Shown here in pieces: positions 28,887 to 37,719 of a stretch of DNA of 64,000 nt. The notes beneath the pieces were generated by a model that was not told the origin of the DNA, searched no databases, and saw only the letters and a program-made list of their open reading frames with translations. The position numbers and the translations under genes were made by a program. Source of the stretch: Micromonospora cremea (GTDB taxonomy: Bacteria; Actinomycetota; Actinomycetes; Mycobacteriales; Micromonosporaceae); NCBI RefSeq assembly GCF_900143515.1, contig NZ_FSQT01000002.1, forward strand, positions 2,605,501-2,669,500. The letters run 5' to 3'. How positions within the stretch are numbered: the stretch's first letter is position 1; each line of letters starts with the position of its first letter.

Positions 28887-30946
28887 CGCTCGCGATCGTG
28901 CTCGCCGCCGGGACGCGCGCGGCGGGCCTGACCACCGCGACCGGCGAGCCGCTGGCCGACCGGCTCGCCGCACAGCTGCGTCGGGCCGGGGCGGACGAGG
29001 TGCGCTTCGCCGCCGGGTTGGACGAGCTGGCCGCGCTGGCTGACACCGCCACCGGCCCGTTGCTGATCACCGGCACCGATCTGGTCGCGCACACCGCCGT
29101 GCTGCGACACCTGGCCACCAGCCCGGTGGGGCCGACGGTGGCGCTGGTGCTCGGTGACCCGCCGGTGCCGGGGCGGACCGCGGTGCGCGAGGAACGCGGC
29201 CAGGTGGTCGACGCCGGCGCGGTGGAGGCCCTGGACGGCGACGCCACCGGCGTGTTCGGCGGTGCGCTGCGGGTCGGCGTGAGTGACCTGCCGACGTTGG
29301 CCGCCGCCGCCCGGGCCGCCGCGGTCGGCATGCTGCCGGTCGCCACCCCCCTCGGCCCGGCCGGGGATGTCGCCCCGTTCGGGCCCACCGAGGGCGCCGG
29401 GCCGGCCGGGCGTCTCGCGCCGGTCCCGGCCGGCGGCCCCGGGTCCGCCGTGGACCGGCTCGTCGCGGGTCTCGCCGCGCTCGGCACCCTGATCTTCGCT
29501 CAGCGGGTACGTCTGCTCGTCGCGCACCGGGTCGACGACGCGGCCGGGCTGGCCGCCGCCGAGGCGGCGGTGACCGCGGTCGACGAGGACCGGGCCGAGC
29601 TGCGGCTGGCGGTGAAGGAGAAGGACGACTTCTTCTCCACCTACTTCGTCAGCACCTGGTCGCCGTACGTCGTGCGGGCGGCGGCCCGGCTCCGGCTCAC
29701 CCCGACCGGGGTGACGGTGATCTCGGTGCTCTTCGCGCTGGCCGCCGCGGTGCTGTTCGGGGTCGGCGGGCGGCCCGCGCTGGTCAGCGGCGCGGTGCTG
29801 CTCTACCTCGGTTTCGTGCTGGACTGCGTGGACGGCCAGTTGGCCCGCTACACCCGGCACTTCAGTGCCTGGGGTGGTTGGCTGGACACGATGGCCGACC
29901 GGGCCAAGGAGTACCTGGTCTACGCGGGGCTGGGTTTCGGGGTGAGTCACGCCGGGCTGGGCAACGGCTGGGCGCTGGCGATCGCCGCGATGACGTTGCA
30001 GACCGTCCGGCACATGACCGACACCTGGTACGGGGTGCTGCACGACGAGGCGGCCCGCCGGCCCCGAACGGCGACGGGTGCCAGCGGCGGCATCGGAGAC
30101 CGGTTGAACGCCGCGTCGACCCGGGTGCAGGCGGACACCGGCTCGCTGTCGTACTGGCTGAAGCGGACCGTGGTCTTTCCGATCGGCGAGCGGTGGGCGC
30201 TGATCGCGCTGACCGTGGCGCTGTTCAACCCGTTGGTCAGTCTGATCGCGGTGCTGGTGTGGGGCGTGCTGGCGTTCGCGTACACCGGGGCGCTGCGTAC
30301 GCTGCGGGCCCGCTGGATGTGGGTGCCGGTGCTGGACACGGTCGATGCCACGCTGCACCGCGACGACGGCCCGCTGGCCCGCCGGCTGCCGGTGGTTCGC
30401 CAGATGGGGCCGCTCACCCTGGCGGTGATCGCCGCGCTCGGCTCGGCGGCGCTGCTGGTCGCGGCGCTGCTGGGCGACGCGCCCGACGGGCTGCGCTGGG
30501 CGGTGCCGGTGGCGTTGCTGGTGCTGCTGGTCGGTGGCCTGGGCGCCGGGGCCGCGCACAACGGTCCGCTGGACTGGCTGGTGCCCGCCGCGCTGCGGGC
30601 CGCCGAGTACCTGTTCGCGATCGCGGTCGGGGTGGTCGGCGGCGCGCCGGGGTGGCTGATCTTCGGCTACGTCTTCGTGCTCACGGTGCACCACTACGAC
30701 CTGACCGCCCGGCTGGAGAAGCGGCAGGCGGCACCTCCGTTGCACCCGGCCACGCTGGGCTGGGAGGGACGTTCGGTGCTGCTGGCCCTCGCGGCGATTG
30801 CCGGAATCGTGAGTATCGGCATGGCTACACTCGGTACGTACCTTCTCGTGGTTTTCGTGGCAAGCGTCGTCCTGGCCTGGTTCGTGCGTCCGGCTCGTAG
30901 CGCGCGGGCGTCGGCCGCGCCGGTGGGAGGTGGCGCGCCGCGCTGA
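28883..30946 (+). CDS. CDP-alcohol phosphotransferase fused to nucleotidyltransferase-like domain
   Basis: A 687-residue protein with GTG start overlapping the ATPase stop. Residues 1-180 look like a degenerate sugar-nucleotidyltransferase fold (AIVLAAGTRAAGL at the start; the usual GxGxR loop is incomplete). Residues about 240-420 are a CDP-alcohol phosphotransferase whose motif DCVDGQLARYTRHFSAWGGW...DTMADRAKE (from residue about 313) supplies the DG-AR-G-D-D metal-binding residues. The remainder has several membrane helices. It probably builds a phosphodiester link of the exported polymer or its lipid anchor; the substrate is not known. Confidence 0.85.
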   Translation: MTLAIVLAAGTRAAGLTTATGEPLADRLAAQLRRAGADEVRFAAGLDELAALADTATGPLLITGTDLVAHTAVLRHLATSPVGPTVALVLGDPPVPGRTAVREERGQVVDAGAVEALDGDATGVFGGALRVGVSDLPTLAAAARAAAVGMLPVATPLGPAGDVAPFGPTEGAGPAGRLAPVPAGGPGSAVDRLVAGLAALGTLIFAQRVRLLVAHRVDDAAGLAAAEAAVTAVDEDRAELRLAVKEKDDFFSTYFVSTWSPYVVRAAARLRLTPTGVTVISVLFALAAAVLFGVGGRPALVSGAVLLYLGFVLDCVDGQLARYTRHFSAWGGWLDTMADRAKEYLVYAGLGFGVSHAGLGNGWALAIAAMTLQTVRHMTDTWYGVLHDEAARRPRTATGASGGIGDRLNAASTRVQADTGSLSYWLKRTVVFPIGERWALIALTVALFNPLVSLIAVLVWGVLAFAYTGALRTLRARWMWVPVLDTVDATLHRDDGPLARRLPVVRQMGPLTLAVIAALGSAALLVAALLGDAPDGLRWAVPVALLVLLVGGLGAGAAHNGPLDWLVPAALRAAEYLFAIAVGVVGGAPGWLIFGYVFVLTVHHYDLTARLEKRQAAPPLHPATLGWEGRSVLLALAAIAGIVSIGMATLGTYLLVVFVASVVLAWFVRPARSARASAAPVGGGAPR

Positions 30947-30961
30947 CGGAGGGACGGCCGG

Positions 30962-33172
30962 ATGGCCCTGATCAGTTTCGTGGTGCCGGCCTTCCGGGTG
31001 CAGGGATACCTGCGTGAATGCCTGGACTCGATCCTCGACCAGCCGGAGACCGACCTCGAGGTGATCGCGGTCGACGACTGCTCGCCGGACTCCAGCGGCG
31101 AGATCATCGACGAGTACGCGGCCCGCGACCAACGGGTCCGGTCGGTACGCCTGCCGGAGAACGTCGGCCTCGGTCCGGCCCGCAACGTCGGGCTGGACCG
31201 GGCCGTCGGCGAGTACGTCTGGTTCCTCGACGGCGACGACTGGCTGGCGCCGGAGTGCCTGCCGGAGGTCGCCGAGCGGTTGCGCGCCACCCGGCCGGAT
31301 GTGCTGCTGGTCGACCACGTCCGGACGCACTGGAACGACACCGCCACGCGCAGCGCGATGGCGGAGGTGTTTCCGGAGTCGCCCGGCGCGGCCACCTTCC
31401 GGTTGCGGGACCGGCCGGAGGCGATGCGGCTGCTGCACACCGCGTGGAACCGGCTGGTACGCCGGGAGTTCCTCGTCGACCTGGGTCTTCGCTTCGAGCC
31501 CGGCTGGTACGAGGATGTCTCGTTCAGCTACCCCGTGCTGATGGCGGCGCAGCGGATCGGCGTACTGGACCGGGTCTGCGTCAACTACCGGCAGCGCCGG
31601 GCCGGCGCGATCACCCGGACCCGGGGTGACCGGCACTTCGAGGTGTTCCCGCAGTGGCGCCGGGTCTTCCACCTCATGGACACCTGGGGGCCGGCGGTGG
31701 ACGCCCTGCGGCCGACGGTCTTCGAGCGGATGATCTGGCACTACCTGACCGTGCTCGGCAACGGCCAGCGGATCGCCCCGGAGCTGCGGCCCGCCTTCTT
31801 CGCACAGATCACCGCCGACTACGCGCGCTGGCTGCCGGACGGCGGGTACCCGGCGCCGAGCGGAGTCGAAGGGATCAAGCACCGGCTGGTCGCCACCGGC
31901 CGCTGGCGGACGTTCAGCGCGTTGCGGGCAGCGAGCCGGGCCCGCGACACCGCTCGCCGGCAGGCTCGTACCGCCCGCCGCCGGGTCGGGCCGGCCGCCC
32001 GGCGCGGCGCCCGACTGACCCGCGACGGACTGCTACGCGAGTACTACCGGGCGGAGTTGCGCCGGCCGGTGGATCCGACGCTCGCGGTGTACGCGGCCTA
32101 CTGGTACCGGGGGTACGCCTGCAACCCGGCGGCGATCTACGAGGTGGCCCGCCGGCTGGCTCCCGGGGTGCGTGGGGTGTGGATCGTGCGCCGGGACCGG
32201 GTGGACACCGTGCCCGCCGGGGCGGAGTACGTGGTCGCCGGCACCCCGGCCTACTACCGGGCGCTGGCCCGGGCCCGGTGGCTGGTCAACAACGTCAACT
32301 TCCCGGACTTCGTTCGCAAGCGGCCGGAGCAGGTGCACGTGCAGACCCACCACGGCACGCCCGTCAAGGTGATGGGGCTGGACCAGCAGCGCTATCCGAT
32401 CGGTGCCGGCGCGATGGACTTCGCGGGGCTGCTGCGCCGGGTGGACCGCTGGGACTACAGCGTCAGCGCGAACAGCTTCTCCACCCAGATGTGGGACCGT
32501 GCGTACCCGGCCTCGTACACCGCTCTGGAGGTGGGCTACCCGCGCAACGACCGACTGGCCAAGGCAAGCTCCGACGAGGTGCGCCGGCTGCGCGCCGAGT
32601 TCGGCTTCGGCCCCGACGAGCAGGTGGTGCTGTACGCCCCGACGCACCGCGAGCACCTGCCGGGCTACCGGCCACCGTTCGACCCGGACCGGTTCGTCGA
32701 GGCGTTGGGTGACTCCGGCCGACTCCTGATGCGCAGCCACTACTTCCACGATCGGGATCGCAGCCCCCGCCGTGCTGTGGACCGGGACCGGGTCCGCGAC
32801 GTCAGCGGCCACCAGCGGGTCGAGGACCTCTACCTGGTGGCCGACGTGCTGGTCAGCGACTACTCCTCGGCGATGTTCGACTATGCGGTGCTGGACCGGC
32901 CGATCGTGCTCTACGCCCCAGACTGGGAGGCGTATCGGCTGGCCCGGGGCGTCTACTTCGACGTCACGGCGGAGCCGCCGGGCGCGGTGGCCACCACGTT
33001 CGCCGACCTGCTCGACCTGTTCCGCACCGACGCGGTGCGCTCGGACGCGGCGACCAAGGCCCGCGCGCACTTCCGGGGCCGGTTCTGCGCACTGGACGAC
33101 GGGCGCGCGGCGGAGCGGGTGGTACGCCGGGTGTTCCTGGGTGAGCCGGACGAGAGGGCTCCGCGCTGCTGA
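30962..33172 (+). CDS. GT2 glycosyltransferase fused to CDP-glycerol glycerophosphotransferase-like domain
   Basis: A 736-residue bifunctional protein. Residues 1-250 are a GT-A family 2 glycosyltransferase (ISFVVPAFRVQGYLRECLDSIL, AVDDCSPDSS, WFLDGDDWL with the DxD). After a basic linker (about 315-350), residues about 360-736 are a TagF/TagB-like transferase: THHGTPVKVMG near 462 and VSDYSSAMFDYAVLDRPIVLYAPD near 631. TagF proteins polymerise glycerol-phosphate from CDP-glycerol. With the exporter and CDP-alcohol enzyme this indicates a wall teichoic acid-like polymer. It starts 15 nt after the previous gene. Confidence 0.92.
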   Translation: MALISFVVPAFRVQGYLRECLDSILDQPETDLEVIAVDDCSPDSSGEIIDEYAARDQRVRSVRLPENVGLGPARNVGLDRAVGEYVWFLDGDDWLAPECLPEVAERLRATRPDVLLVDHVRTHWNDTATRSAMAEVFPESPGAATFRLRDRPEAMRLLHTAWNRLVRREFLVDLGLRFEPGWYEDVSFSYPVLMAAQRIGVLDRVCVNYRQRRAGAITRTRGDRHFEVFPQWRRVFHLMDTWGPAVDALRPTVFERMIWHYLTVLGNGQRIAPELRPAFFAQITADYARWLPDGGYPAPSGVEGIKHRLVATGRWRTFSALRAASRARDTARRQARTARRRVGPAARRGARLTRDGLLREYYRAELRRPVDPTLAVYAAYWYRGYACNPAAIYEVARRLAPGVRGVWIVRRDRVDTVPAGAEYVVAGTPAYYRALARARWLVNNVNFPDFVRKRPEQVHVQTHHGTPVKVMGLDQQRYPIGAGAMDFAGLLRRVDRWDYSVSANSFSTQMWDRAYPASYTALEVGYPRNDRLAKASSDEVRRLRAEFGFGPDEQVVLYAPTHREHLPGYRPPFDPDRFVEALGDSGRLLMRSHYFHDRDRSPRRAVDRDRVRDVSGHQRVEDLYLVADVLVSDYSSAMFDYAVLDRPIVLYAPDWEAYRLARGVYFDVTAEPPGAVATTFADLLDLFRTDAVRSDAATKARAHFRGRFCALDDGRAAERVVRRVFLGEPDERAPRC

Positions 33173-33299
33173 TCGCGCCGGCTTGTGTCGCTCAATGGCA
33201 GCGTCATCGATCGAACATGAGACGTTCACCCGATGTGCCGATCCAATGATCCTGGTCACAGTCTTCTGGGGTTCGGTCGACGAGCTGGGGGAGGAGACG

Positions 33300-34598
33300 G
33301 TGACCACCGTCGCGCTCAAGGATGTCACCAAGGTCTTCAAGGACGGCACGCTGGCCGTCGACAGCATCAACCTGGACGTGAACGACGGCGAGTTCATGGT
33401 GCTGCTCGGCCCGTCCGGCTGCGGCAAGTCCACCGTGCTGCGGATGATCGCAGGGTTGGAGGACCCGACGCAGGGCGCGGTGCTGCTCGACGGGGAGCTC
33501 GCGAACGACCTGCCGCCGCGGGATCGGAAGATCGCCATGGTCTTCCAGGACTTCGCTCTCTATCCGCACATGACGGTGGGTGACAACATCGCCTTCCCGC
33601 TGCGCCTGGCCGGGGTGGAGCCGACCCCGCGGGGTGAGCGGGTCACCGACGTGGCCAGCGCCCTGGGCATCGGCGACGTGCTCGCCCGCAAGCCGGGGCA
33701 GCTCTCCGGCGGGCAACGGCAGCGCGTCGCGATGGGGCGGGCCATCATCCGCCGACCCGGGCTGTTCCTGATGGACGAGCCACTGTCCAACCTGGACTGC
33801 GGGCTGCGCGCGGAACTGCGTGCGGAGATCTCGGGCCTCACCCGGGAGCTGGGCGTCACCACCGTCTACGTCACCCACGACCAGGCGGAGGCCCTCACCA
33901 TGGCCGACCGGGTGGCGATCATGCGCCGTGGCGTGCTCCAGGACGTGGGCACTCCCACCCAGGTGTACGGCCGGCCGGCGACGCTCTACGTGGCCGCCTT
34001 CCTGGGAAGCCCACGGATGAACCTGCTCGAGGCGTCGGTCTACGTGCATCTGGACCGGTACGTCACGCTCAACCTCGGCGAGCAGTCGCTCTACCTGCCC
34101 TGGGACGACATCCGCAGCCGGGCCGTCGCGCACTATCACGGCGAGCGGATCGTGGTCGGCATGCGGGCCGAGGCGCTCACCCCGGTCTCCCCGGACAGCC
34201 CCGGTGACGTGCTGCGCGGCCGGATCCGCTACCTGGAGCACCATGGACACGAGTCGCTGGCGTTCCTCGACATCGGGGCGACCGCGATCGTGGTCGACGA
34301 GATGGGCGCGCGGCTGGACAATCCGCCGGAGGGCCAGCGTGGCCTGCGCCGGTTCAGCTCGGTGATGCAGCGACTCACCGGCAAGGCCGTGGAGGCGGCG
34401 GACGACGCTGCCGGCGGCACCCGGACGAGCGTGCTCCCCGATCCGGGTCGGCACCACCGCCGCCCGGCGGAGCTGGCGGTGCGGTTGGCGCCGTACCCGG
34501 CGGTCGCCGCAGGTCACCCGCTCGCCGTGGCGGTCCGGATGGACGCGCTGCATTTCTTCGACGAGCGCGGGGGCCGGATCGACGTGGGGTGGCGCTGA
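33300..34598 (+). CDS. ABC ATPase of the sugar-import (MsmK/UgpC) type, no permease nearby
   Basis: A 432-residue ATPase: Walker A GPSGCGKST, Q-loop VFQDFALYPHMT, signature LSGGQRQRVAMGRA, Walker B LFLMDEPLSNLD, H-loop THDQAEAL, then MOI/TOBE domains (about 235-432). The TOBE region carries a Pro/Arg-rich insertion (about residues 345-395) not usual in MsmK. GTG at 33300 follows GGGGAGGAG. The family energises carbohydrate importers and can be shared between several; the lack of an adjacent permease or binding protein fits a shared ATPase. Confidence 0.9.
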   Translation: MTTVALKDVTKVFKDGTLAVDSINLDVNDGEFMVLLGPSGCGKSTVLRMIAGLEDPTQGAVLLDGELANDLPPRDRKIAMVFQDFALYPHMTVGDNIAFPLRLAGVEPTPRGERVTDVASALGIGDVLARKPGQLSGGQRQRVAMGRAIIRRPGLFLMDEPLSNLDCGLRAELRAEISGLTRELGVTTVYVTHDQAEALTMADRVAIMRRGVLQDVGTPTQVYGRPATLYVAAFLGSPRMNLLEASVYVHLDRYVTLNLGEQSLYLPWDDIRSRAVAHYHGERIVVGMRAEALTPVSPDSPGDVLRGRIRYLEHHGHESLAFLDIGATAIVVDEMGARLDNPPEGQRGLRRFSSVMQRLTGKAVEAADDAAGGTRTSVLPDPGRHHRRPAELAVRLAPYPAVAAGHPLAVAVRMDALHFFDERGGRIDVGWR

Positions 34599-34692
34599 CA
34601 CCACGCCGGAGCGGGGTAGCGGGGGCGCGTCCCGGTGTCCTACCGTCTGCGCACCCAGTCCACTGTGAGAGACCACCGAGAGGGGTGCACCC

Positions 34693-35700
34693 GTGTCGGG
34701 TGACCGTCCCAGCCCGCTCGTCATCGAGCGCATCCTCCGCGATCGGCAGGGCATCTGGCAGCAGATCGTTGCCGACCGTGACCTGAACGCGTTGACCGGG
34801 CGGATGCTGGCCAGCTCCGCCATCGCACTCGCCTGCTACGGGGCGGTGCTGGGTGCCTTTCACAGCCCGCTGATGGCGTTGACCTCCGCGCTGAAGCTGC
34901 CGCTGCTGTTCCTGGTCACGCTCGCCATCTGCCTGCCCACGCTCTATCTGTTCAATCTGGTCTTCGGCGCCCGTCTCTCGGTGCGCCAGTCGCTGGCGCT
35001 GGTGATGGTGGCGATCACGGTCACCTCGATGCTCGCCGTTGCGTTCGCGCCGATCAGCCTCTTCTTCCTGATCACCGCGCCCGACTACGGCTTCTTCAAG
35101 CTGCTCAACGTGGCGATCCTGACCCTGTCGGCGCTGGTCGGGCTGCGCTTCCTGACCGGCGGGATGCAGGTGCTCAACGATCACGGCCTGCTCGCCCCGG
35201 AGGCGGCCCAGGCTCAGGCCCCGGCGCAGGCCGTGCCGGCCGCCGTGCCCGCCGGTGCGGTGCCGGCCGCCGTGCCGCCGGCTGGCCAGGTCGCCGAGCC
35301 GGTCGCCGTGCCGGCCGGAGCCGCGGCGGCCGGGTCGGTCGGTACGGTCCCGAACGGCACCGCCCCCGACGCCGGGTCGCCTGCGCAGGTCCCCGCCCAG
35401 GTCCCCGCCCAGTGGAGCGGGCAGCCGGCCGGTGCCGCGTTCCCGCCCGGCATGCTGCCGCCCGGCTACCCACAGCCGCACCGCCCGTGGGCCAACCCGC
35501 CGGTACGGCGCGAGCCGACGCAGCGGCCGGCCAGCATGACCCTGCTCTACATCTGGATCCTGCTCTTCGGCTTCGTCGGCACCCAGTTGGCCTGGACGCT
35601 GCGTCCCTTCTTCGGTGACCCGGGTCAGGACTTCGCCTTCTTCCGCAGCATCGACGGCAACTTCTACGCCGAGATCCTGCGGACCATCGCCAACCTCTGA
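34693..35700 (+). CDS. membrane protein with Pro/Ala-rich linker
   Basis: A 335-residue protein with GTG start and a GAGAGGGG site. Four hydrophobic segments lie between residues 40 and 155 (YIP1-like spacing). A low-complexity segment of about 80 residues (Ala/Pro/Val repeats such as AVPAAVPAGAVPAAVPP) then reaches a last membrane helix (LLYIWILLFGFVGTQLAWTL, about 284-303) and a FRSIDGNFYAEIL end. Similar proteins occur across actinomycetes without a proven role. It converges on the acyltransferase. Confidence 0.75.
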   Translation: MSGDRPSPLVIERILRDRQGIWQQIVADRDLNALTGRMLASSAIALACYGAVLGAFHSPLMALTSALKLPLLFLVTLAICLPTLYLFNLVFGARLSVRQSLALVMVAITVTSMLAVAFAPISLFFLITAPDYGFFKLLNVAILTLSALVGLRFLTGGMQVLNDHGLLAPEAAQAQAPAQAVPAAVPAGAVPAAVPPAGQVAEPVAVPAGAAAAGSVGTVPNGTAPDAGSPAQVPAQVPAQWSGQPAGAAFPPGMLPPGYPQPHRPWANPPVRREPTQRPASMTLLYIWILLFGFVGTQLAWTLRPFFGDPGQDFAFFRSIDGNFYAEILRTIANL

Positions 35701-35715
35701 CGATGCCCTTGTCGA

Positions 35716-36885
35716 TCACGCGGACGTGGTGGGCCTTCTGCTGGGCGCGGCCGGTGTCCTGATCCTCAGCCAGCGGTTGACGAACCGCTGGGCCGGCCGC
35801 TCCCAGAGGAAGTGGCACGCGGCCGCGACGGCGGTGACGAAGACGACGAGCAGAGTCATCTTGGTGAAGTAGGCCATGAAGCTGTCGTCCACCCACGCCT
35901 CTGCCCCGACCACCTGCATCAGCGGGCGGTGCACCAGATAGAAGGCGAAGGAGACCTCGCCGAGAAGGACGACGAGTCGGGTGCTGAGAAAGCGGCCGAG
36001 CGCGGACTGCGGATACTGGCTCAGGCCGAAGAAGAGCAGCACCCCGGGGAGCATCCACATCGCGTCGTAACTGGCGTAGTAGTGGGTGCGGCCCGGCCAC
36101 GCCATCAGCAGCAGGGTCGCCGCGAGGGGAAGCCAGGTGAGCAACGGCGACAGCACACGACTCCGGGCGGCGGACGCGGGCCATGACCGCTTGGCCTGGC
36201 GGAGAAGCAGTGCCGCCACCATGCCGAGCGTGAAGTCCCCCAGGCGGGTGGCGGGCGTCCGGTAGAGCCACCGGTGCGCACTGAACGGGTTCGTGGCGGG
36301 CAGACCGTTGCGGAAGTGCTGGAACAACGCCGCGAGGACGAAGGCCGCGACTATCGCCGCCACCGCCACGGCGAGGAGAGCCTTGGCGTTGTTGGCGATC
36401 GGGCGCAGCGCCAGCGCCAGGAGCGGGAAGCAGGCGTAGAGAAAGAACTCGACGCCGATCGACCAGCCGGGTGCGTTGATGCCGTACGTGACGACGAGCG
36501 ACGGATGCCAGGACTGCAGGGCGAGGACCTGGATGAGGAATCGACTCACGTTGGAGTGGTGGTCCACGGCCAGCCAGACGACGACGAGGACCAGCAGATA
36601 GAGCGGGTAAACCCGGGCCAGCCGACCGACCAGGTAGTTCCAGGTGCTGCGGGGGGTCGGCCGTGCGGCGGCGTCGAAATAGTTCAACGCGATGACGAAC
36701 CCCGACAGCAGAAAGAAGAAAGTGACGCCGTTGCTGCCCGCTCCCATGATCCGGCGGACCGGATCCGGCAGCGACTCGTGCTGCGCCGAGTGAGAAAGAA
36801 AAACAGCGAGAGCAGCGAACCAGCGCAATCCGGTCAAGGCGGGGATGTGTAGTTTCTTTGTGGTGGCCGCGGGCGTCGACGTCAT
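35716..36885 (-). CDS. acyltransferase-3 family membrane protein
   Basis: A 389-residue protein with about 10 membrane segments and the acyltransferase-3 signature LTGLRWFAALAVFLSH...GSNGVTFFFLLSGFVI, the family's conserved His and Arg. Such enzymes O-acetylate or acylate surface sugars and peptidoglycan on the outer face. ATG follows GGAGG at 5 nt. Upstream DNA is visibly richer in A+T than the rest of the window. It may modify the polymer made by the cluster at 27-33 kb, but that is inference. Confidence 0.9.
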   Translation of the reverse strand: MTSTPAATTKKLHIPALTGLRWFAALAVFLSHSAQHESLPDPVRRIMGAGSNGVTFFFLLSGFVIALNYFDAAARPTPRSTWNYLVGRLARVYPLYLLVLVVVWLAVDHHSNVSRFLIQVLALQSWHPSLVVTYGINAPGWSIGVEFFLYACFPLLALALRPIANNAKALLAVAVAAIVAAFVLAALFQHFRNGLPATNPFSAHRWLYRTPATRLGDFTLGMVAALLLRQAKRSWPASAARSRVLSPLLTWLPLAATLLLMAWPGRTHYYASYDAMWMLPGVLLFFGLSQYPQSALGRFLSTRLVVLLGEVSFAFYLVHRPLMQVVGAEAWVDDSFMAYFTKMTLLVVFVTAVAAACHFLWERPAQRFVNRWLRIRTPAAPSRRPTTSA

Positions 36886-37193
36886 TCATTCCTCCAGGTC
36901 CGCGCCAGGTTATAGCACTCCGCGCTGTCGCGGCCGCCCTCCGGGAGGCGCATTGGCCAAGCGCACCTACCATTTATCCCGGTGCGAATATCCGGATTGT
37001 TCGCCGACTGTTCACGTGGCCCGACTTGCTGATCCGACAATTTCTGCCTGAGCCGGGAAGTTCAGCAGAAAAGGATGATTGGCCGGCGGCCGGCGGACGT
37101 TCGAGGAATGAACAACAAGTAGCGCTGGAACCTGGTCCGGCCAGCATCATTCCGGCCTTGCCCCGATAAGTTACCCGCGAGTAGCATCAGGGC
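36886..37193. other. 308-bp gene-free region, A+T-richer, divergent promoters
   Basis: No supported gene. The stretch carries runs such as GGTTATAGCA, CATTTATCCC and GACAATTTC, unusual in this window. It separates the divergent acyltransferase and thioesterase genes and holds the promoter for the latter at its right end. Confidence 0.6.
37158..37187 (+). promoter_or_regulatory. promoter TTGCCC-N18-TAGCAT, leaderless
   Basis: A -35-like TTGCCC (37158-37163) and -10 TAGCAT (37182-37187) are 18 nt apart; the -10 ends 6 nt before the ATG at 37194, so the mRNA should begin at or next to the start codon. Confidence 0.5.
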
Positions 37194-37658
37194 ATGACCA
37201 TCGACTCTCGCCAGGTGGCGTCCGGCATGCTCGAAGCGGTGCCGTTCGCCCGTACGCTCGGCTTCGAATTTGTCGAGGTGGCACCCGAGGCGGAAGGCGG
37301 GGTGCGGGCGGTCGTCCGGCTCCCCGACTCGCCGGCCACCCACAACCACGTTGGCGGCCCACACGCCGGAGCCATGTTCACCCTGGGTGAGACGGCTTCC
37401 GGCGCGGTGGTGCTGGCCGCCTTCGGGCAACTGCTGGACCGGGCAGTGCCGCTCGCCGTCCGCGCCGAGATCGCCTACCGCAAGCTGGCACGGGGCCCGG
37501 TGCTGGCCACGGCGCGGCTCGGTCGGCCGGCTCTGGAGGTGATCGACGAGCTGGAGTCCGGCAGGCGGCCCGAGTTCCCGGTCGAGGTGGAGATCACCAC
37601 CGAGGACGGCACGCCCACCTCGGCGATGACGGTGGTCTGGACGCTGCGGCCGAACTGA
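37194..37658 (+). CDS. hotdog-fold thioesterase (PaaI/DUF4442-like)
   Basis: A 154-residue single hotdog domain. ATHNHVGGPHAGAMFTLGETASGAVVLAAFG is the helix-bearing core with the HAG-type motif near residue 59. Members hydrolyse acyl-CoA thioesters or act as related accessory proteins. Leaderless start as argued for the adjacent promoter. Substrate unknown. Confidence 0.85.
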   Translation: MTIDSRQVASGMLEAVPFARTLGFEFVEVAPEAEGGVRAVVRLPDSPATHNHVGGPHAGAMFTLGETASGAVVLAAFGQLLDRAVPLAVRAEIAYRKLARGPVLATARLGRPALEVIDELESGRRPEFPVEVEITTEDGTPTSAMTVVWTLRPN

Positions 37659-37707
37659 GCCCCGACGATGGCGGCGGAAACGGGGTTTGCCGACCCGGAC
37701 AGATGGT

Positions 37708-37713
37708 TAGATT
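37708..37713 (+). promoter_or_regulatory. -10 box (TAGATT), leaderless start
   Basis: TAGATT (TANNNT) ends 6 nt before the GTG at 37720 with no ribosome site between them. Confidence 0.45.
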
Positions 37714-37719
37714 CGTAGC

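Noticed and set aside
28709..31882. 1057-codon open frame on the minus strand
   Set aside because: It is antisense to the CDP-alcohol and GT2-TagF genes, has His/Gln/Arg/Pro-rich shadow composition and no domain.
35170..35350. Tandem DNA repeat (GCCGTGCC units)
   Set aside because: Explained by the Ala/Pro/Val low-complexity linker of the membrane protein at 34693.
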